The position numbers and the translations under genes are program-made. Under the pieces are notes generated by a model. It did not search any database and was not told the DNA's origin. It saw nothing but the letters and a program-made list of their open reading frames with translations. A DNA stretch of 64,000 nucleotides from FEN-1250 sp038237245 (GTDB taxonomy: Bacteria > Gemmatimonadota > Gemmatimonadetes > Gemmatimonadales > Gemmatimonadaceae): positions 1-64,000 of the forward strand of contig JBBRYY010000003.1 in the NCBI GenBank assembly GCA_038237245.1. The letters run 5' to 3'. Of this stretch, positions 60,368 through 64,000 are shown piece after piece; position 1 is the first letter of the stretch; each line of letters begins with the position of its first letter.

Positions 60368-61711
60368 ATGGTCAGCTCCGTAGACATGTTGAGCGCGATC
60401 AAAGAACTGACGAATACCAAGCAACTCGATCGAACCGAGCTGCATCTGCTGCTGCAGGACGGTTTTCTCGCGGCCATGGCCAAGCGCTATGGGCCGACCG
60501 TGCAGGCGGAAGTCGAGATCGATGAGGGGCGCGGGGCGATCAAGATCACGCGGCTCCGGAGCGTCGTCGCGGAAGTCGCGGACGCGAGCCGCGAGATCTC
60601 GGTCGAGGATGCGCAGATCTATGACGAAGGGTTCGAGGTCGGGGACATGCTCGAGGAGCCCGTCGACTTCGGCGAATTCGGGCGCACCGCCATTCAAGCG
60701 GCGAAGCAGCGCATCATTCAGCGCGTTCGCGAACGTGAGCGCACGCGCATTCGCGACGAGTTCGCGACCCGCGTCGGCGATCTCCTCTCCGGCGAAGTGC
60801 AGCAGATCGAGCGCGGCAAGCTCGTCGTCATGCTCAACAAGTTCCGCGAAGCGGAAGCGATCATTCCGTACCGCGAGCAGAATCACCGCGAGCACTATCA
60901 CCAGGGCGAGCCGATCCGCGCGGTGCTCAAGCGCATCGAGGAGACGCCCAAGGGTCCGCGGCTCATTCTCAGTCGCGCCGATGGCCTGTTCGTGAAGGCG
61001 CTCTTCAAGCTCGAGGTCCCGGAGATCCAGCAGGGGATCGTGGAGATTCGCGCATCGGCGCGCGAAGTCGGCAGCCGCACGAAGATCGCGGTCTTTTCGC
61101 GCGACGATTCGATCGATCCGGTGGGCGCGTGCGTCGGCCTCAAGGGCTCGCGCGTGCAGGCCGTGGTCAACGAGCTCGGTGGCGAGCGCATCGACATCGT
61201 GCCCTGGTCCGCGGATCCCGAACGCTTCGCGAAGCTCGCCCTCGCGCCGGCGCGCGTCGCTCGCGTGTTCAGTGATGGCGTGGCCAAGACCATTCAGGCG
61301 GTCGTCGACGAAGATCAGCTCTCACTCGCCATCGGCCGCAATGGACAGAACGTGCGCCTCGCGAGTGAGCTCACGGGGTGGAAGATCGATCTCTACTCGA
61401 GTCGCGAGTGGCTGGAGCGCGGCGGAGAGACGCCGCTGTTCGCGCCGCTTCCCGAAGAAGTCAGCGTTGCCGCCGACGTTCGCCTCGCGGACATCGGCGC
61501 GCTCGGACCGGCCACGGTGGCCGTGCTCGAGGACGCCGGCTATCGCACGTTGAACGACATCATCGATCTCGACCGTGACGATTTCCTCCGTCTTCCCGGG
61601 ATCGCGCCGGAAGAGGCGGATCGCATCATGGCGATGATCGATGAGCTGACGGAAGACAGCAGTGGAGAAGGGAGCGACGCCGGAGGTTCTGCCGCGTTGC
61701 CGCCCGCGTAG
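60368..61711 (+). CDS. nusA: transcription termination/antitermination factor NusA
   Basis: The 447-residue NusA has the N-terminal polymerase-binding domain, an S1 domain (about 137-200), KH domains (DPVGACVGLKGSRVQAVVNEL and LSLAIGRNGQNVRLASELTG) and a short helical C-terminus. GGGAG 7 nt before ATG. It controls pausing and termination and may regulate its own operon through the leader hairpin. Confidence 0.97.
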   Translation: MVSSVDMLSAIKELTNTKQLDRTELHLLLQDGFLAAMAKRYGPTVQAEVEIDEGRGAIKITRLRSVVAEVADASREISVEDAQIYDEGFEVGDMLEEPVDFGEFGRTAIQAAKQRIIQRVRERERTRIRDEFATRVGDLLSGEVQQIERGKLVVMLNKFREAEAIIPYREQNHREHYHQGEPIRAVLKRIEETPKGPRLILSRADGLFVKALFKLEVPEIQQGIVEIRASAREVGSRTKIAVFSRDDSIDPVGACVGLKGSRVQAVVNELGGERIDIVPWSADPERFAKLALAPARVARVFSDGVAKTIQAVVDEDQLSLAIGRNGQNVRLASELTGWKIDLYSSREWLERGGETPLFAPLPEEVSVAADVRLADIGALGPATVAVLEDAGYRTLNDIIDLDRDDFLRLPGIAPEEADRIMAMIDELTEDSSGEGSDAGGSAALPPA

Positions 61712-62028
61712 TGGACGACGTGACCGCGGCCCGGATCCTCGGGCTCGTCGGGCTCGGCGTGCGAAGTCGCAGGGTCGTCGTTGGGGTCGAGATGGTGCGT
61801 GCGGCGGCAAAGAAGGGAACGCTCGTGCTCGCGGTGGTGGCGCCGGATGCATCGCGCCACAGTCGTGAAAAGGTGCTGCCGCTCCTGGCAGCCAGGGGCG
61901 TGCAGGTGATCGAAGGCCCCTCGGCCGCAGCGCTGGGGGCGGCCGCGGGTCGAGAGACCACGGCGGCGGTAGGAGTGATCGATCGCGATCTCGCGAAAGG
62001 AATTTCGGGAATCGCGACAGGTGGGTGA
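61711..62028 (+). CDS. L7Ae/L30e-fold protein (YlxQ-like)
   Basis: The 105-residue protein has the L7Ae/L30e pattern: ILGLVGLGVRSRRVVVGVEMVRAAAKKGTLVLAVVAPDAS. It binds kinked RNA in this position in many bacteria. GTG overlaps the nusA TAG (TAGTG). A ylxR gene, usually between nusA and ylxQ, is missing here. Confidence 0.85.
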   Translation: MDDVTAARILGLVGLGVRSRRVVVGVEMVRAAAKKGTLVLAVVAPDASRHSREKVLPLLAARGVQVIEGPSAAALGAAAGRETTAAVGVIDRDLAKGISGIATGG

Positions 62029-62055
62029 GATGAGCAGGCTCCAGAGGAGGAGTGT

Positions 62056-64000
62056 TTGATCAAGCTTCGAGTGAATGAGTTGGCAGGGGAGTTCGGCATT
62101 ACCAGCGAGGAGCTCATGACGATGCTCCGCTCGATGGACGTGCCGGTACGCAGTCATCTCAGTCAGCTGAGTGACGAACAGATCGCGCGCCTCCGAGCAC
62201 GGTGGGAGCGCGAGAAACGCGCGCGTCAGGAGAAGCCTGCAGCGGCGCCTGCACGTCGTCGTCGCGGAACGGCTGCAGCCGCAGCAGCAGCGCCGGTCGT
62301 CGCCGCACCTGCCCCCGAAGTGGCGACCGAAGCCGCAGCCGCCCCCGCACGTCGCCGTCGCAAGGCCTCGGACATCGCCGCGGCCGCGGAGGTCACCGCC
62401 GCACACGATGCCGAGGTCGCCGCCACCGCCGCGACGCAGGCCGGCATCGAGCCGGCCGTCTCGCGCCTCGAAGAGGAGCTGCTCGTCGCGGATCCCGTGC
62501 CGGACGCGCCCGCGCGTCAGCCGATCGAAGAGTCGCGCATCACCGCCTACTCCTCGCCGCCGACGCCCGCACGTCCCTCCGCGCCGCGTCCCCCCGAGGC
62601 GAACAGCTACAGCCGCTCCGGCGACTCGACCACCGCAGGTCCGACGCAGACGCCACGTTCCGCCGCCGGCGGCGACTGGCAGCGCCCGCGTCCCGTCGTT
62701 CCCGGACCACCGCGTCCGAAGCCCGCGTCCGCGGGCGGCTATCCCCCTCGCCCGATCGCTTCCGCAGCGCCGGGCGGTGCGGGAGCATCTGGCTCCGGTC
62801 TCGCACCGCGTCGTGATGACAAGCGCGGCGGGGCAGGCAAGCGCAAGAAGGGGAAGCGCGGGTCGGTCGATCAGGAAGCAGTGACGGCGAACATCTCGAA
62901 GACGATGACCGCCATGCGCGGCGCGCCCGCGCGTCGCGGCTCGCGTCGCTCCGACGAGCCGTCGTACCGCGAGGAAGTCGAAGCGCAGCGCGCGGCCGAG
63001 GTCGAGCGCGAGAAGACCATCGTCCGCGTGAACGAGTTCATCACGGTGAGCGAGCTCGGGGCGATCCTCAAGGTCCCGCCCACGCAGATCGTGACGTTCA
63101 CGCTGAAGAACCTCGGGCTGATGGTCACGATCAATCAGCGCCTCGACTTCGACCAGATCGAGCTGATCGCGTCGGAGTTCGGTTTCCAGGCCGTGCGCGA
63201 AGCCGACTACGCCGTCGCCGACTCGGCGGATGAAATCGCCGACGAGCGCGCCGATCTCGTGCCGCGTCCGCCGGTCGTCACGATCATGGGGCACGTCGAC
63301 CATGGCAAGACGTCGCTGCTCGATTACATCCGCAAGGCGAACGTCGTCGCGGGCGAGGCCGGTGGCATCACGCAGCACATCGGCGCGTATCACGTCACGC
63401 TCGCGAGCGGGAAGACGATCACCTTCCTCGACACGCCGGGCCACGAGGCGTTCACCGCCATGCGTGCACGCGGCGCACAGGTGACGGACATCGTCGTGCT
63501 CGTCGTCGCCGCGGATGATCAGGTCATGCCGCAGACGATCGAGGCGATCTCGCACGCCAAGAATGCCGGCGTGCCGATGGTCATCGCGATCAACAAGATC
63601 GATCTGCCGTCGGCGAACGTGTCGAAGGTGAAGCAGGAGCTTCTGCAGCACGGCGTCGTGCTCGAGGAGTTCGGTGGTACCACGCTCGACACGTCGATCT
63701 CCGCAAAGAAGGGAACCGGGGTCTCCGAGCTGCTCGAACAGATTCTCCTGCAGGCGGAAATCCTCGACCTGCGCGCAAATCCGAATCGCCGTGCGAGCGG
63801 CGTCGTCGTCGAGGCCCAGCTCGATCCGGGGAAGGGTCCGGTGGCGACGGTGCTCATCGAGAACGGCACGATCCGCGTCGGCGAAGATTTCATCTGCGGC
63901 ATGTTCTCGGGCCGCGTACGAAATCTGTTCGACGAGCGCGGCAAGCCGGTGAAGAGCGCCGGACCGGCGATTCCGGTACAGGTGCTCGGCATGGATGGAG
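62056..64000 (+). CDS. infB: translation initiation factor IF-2, N-terminal 648 residues (runs off the end)
   Basis: The frame has no stop in the window. IF2 N-terminal domain is at about 1-58 (IKLRVNELAGEFGITSEELM). A long Ala/Arg/Pro-rich linker runs to about 290, then the second N-domain (VNEFITVSELGAILKVPPTQIV). The G domain has G1 GHVDHGKT (412-419), DTPGHEAF, and NKID. It delivers fMet-tRNA to the 30S. TTG start with AGGAGG 5 nt upstream at 62045-62050. Confidence 0.97.
   Translation, partial: MIKLRVNELAGEFGITSEELMTMLRSMDVPVRSHLSQLSDEQIARLRARWEREKRARQEKPAAAPARRRRGTAAAAAAAPVVAAPAPEVATEAAAAPARRRRKASDIAAAAEVTAAHDAEVAATAATQAGIEPAVSRLEEELLVADPVPDAPARQPIEESRITAYSSPPTPARPSAPRPPEANSYSRSGDSTTAGPTQTPRSAAGGDWQRPRPVVPGPPRPKPASAGGYPPRPIASAAPGGAGASGSGLAPRRDDKRGGAGKRKKGKRGSVDQEAVTANISKTMTAMRGAPARRGSRRSDEPSYREEVEAQRAAEVEREKTIVRVNEFITVSELGAILKVPPTQIVTFTLKNLGLMVTINQRLDFDQIELIASEFGFQAVREADYAVADSADEIADERADLVPRPPVVTIMGHVDHGKTSLLDYIRKANVVAGEAGGITQHIGAYHVTLASGKTITFLDTPGHEAFTAMRARGAQVTDIVVLVVAADDQVMPQTIEAISHAKNAGVPMVIAINKIDLPSANVSKVKQELLQHGVVLEEFGGTTLDTSISAKKGTGVSELLEQILLQAEILDLRANPNRRASGVVVEAQLDPGKGPVATVLIENGTIRVGEDFICGMFSGRVRNLFDERGKPVKSAGPAIPVQVLGMDG

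Noticed and set aside
61540..63651. Long minus-strand open frame opposite nusA-infB
   Set aside because: Low-complexity, Arg/Gly/Ala-rich translation with no family; the plus strand has clear nusA, ylxQ and infB.

Overview
This 64 kb window comes from a GC-rich bacterial chromosome. It carries dense housekeeping operons with very short gaps and many NTGA or TGATG start/stop overlaps. No rRNA, tRNA, CRISPR array, insertion sequence or phage gene was recognised. The mix suggests Gemmatimonadota or a related GC-rich Gram-negative-type lineage: groESL under a CIRCE element, GatCAB, bacillithiol synthase BshA, MutL with an endonuclease motif, MoxR-Bat, repeated small lipoproteins, and a C-to-D MurA. 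The phylum is an inference from gene content, not a measured result.

Layout. 1-3.5 kb: minus-strand set with a truncated DJ-1/PfpI gene, a di-haem cytochrome c peroxidase and a small lipoprotein, then a cysteine synthase. 3.5-6.5 kb: a membrane acyltransferase-like protein and two tandem paralogous lipoproteins. 6.5-10 kb: the main accessory locus, a membrane-tethered TIR protein divergent from a SLOG-domain protein with six predicted membrane segments. 10-16.7 kb: GntR regulator, ClC transporter with CBS domains, Ada with a flavin-reductase-like protein, a SHOCT-like micro-ORF, a NiCoT Ni/Co permease and a DedA protein. 16.8-20.9 kb: pyrR-pyrB-pyrC and a coiled-coil/zinc-ribbon protein. 21-24 kb: rpsT divergent from an M50 protease-scpA-scpB-rluB operon. 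24-31.7 kb: a MoxR-Bat operon. 31.7-39.6 kb: mutL-miaA-bshA-ubiA-uppP-birA-coaX-ubiA. 39.7-42.9 kb: CIRCE-groES-groEL and a lytic transglycosylase. 43-46.9 kb: minus-strand roadblock-receiver-mannose-1-P guanylyltransferase-GlmU-like-MBL operon. 47-55.5 kb: a lipoprotein, serS, a histidine kinase, a UvrD helicase and gatCAB. 55.4-57.5 kb (minus): a PLC-like protein, a YtxH-like protein and a DUF948-like protein. 57.7-59.8 kb: murA and a YfiH-type laccase-domain protein. 59.8-64 kb: rimP-nusA-ylxQ-infB, with infB running off the end.

How the genes work together. Most of the window is core metabolism and information processing: pyrimidine synthesis, chaperones, tRNA amidation, translation, cell wall lipid recycling and mismatch repair. 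The best candidate for an undescribed system is the TIR/SLOG pair at 6.5-10 kb. It combines a possible NAD-consuming signalling enzyme and a nucleotide-sensor-type domain, both joined to membrane segments. That resembles the Thoeris logic (TIR signal, SLOG sensor) but with a different, all-membrane architecture. Other points worth attention are the terminator-like hairpin in the rimP-nusA leader, the Cys-to-Asp MurA, the roadblock/receiver genes embedded in a sugar-nucleotide operon, a probable CTG start in the murA operon, and a long-range stem at 43 kb that may be a structured RNA.
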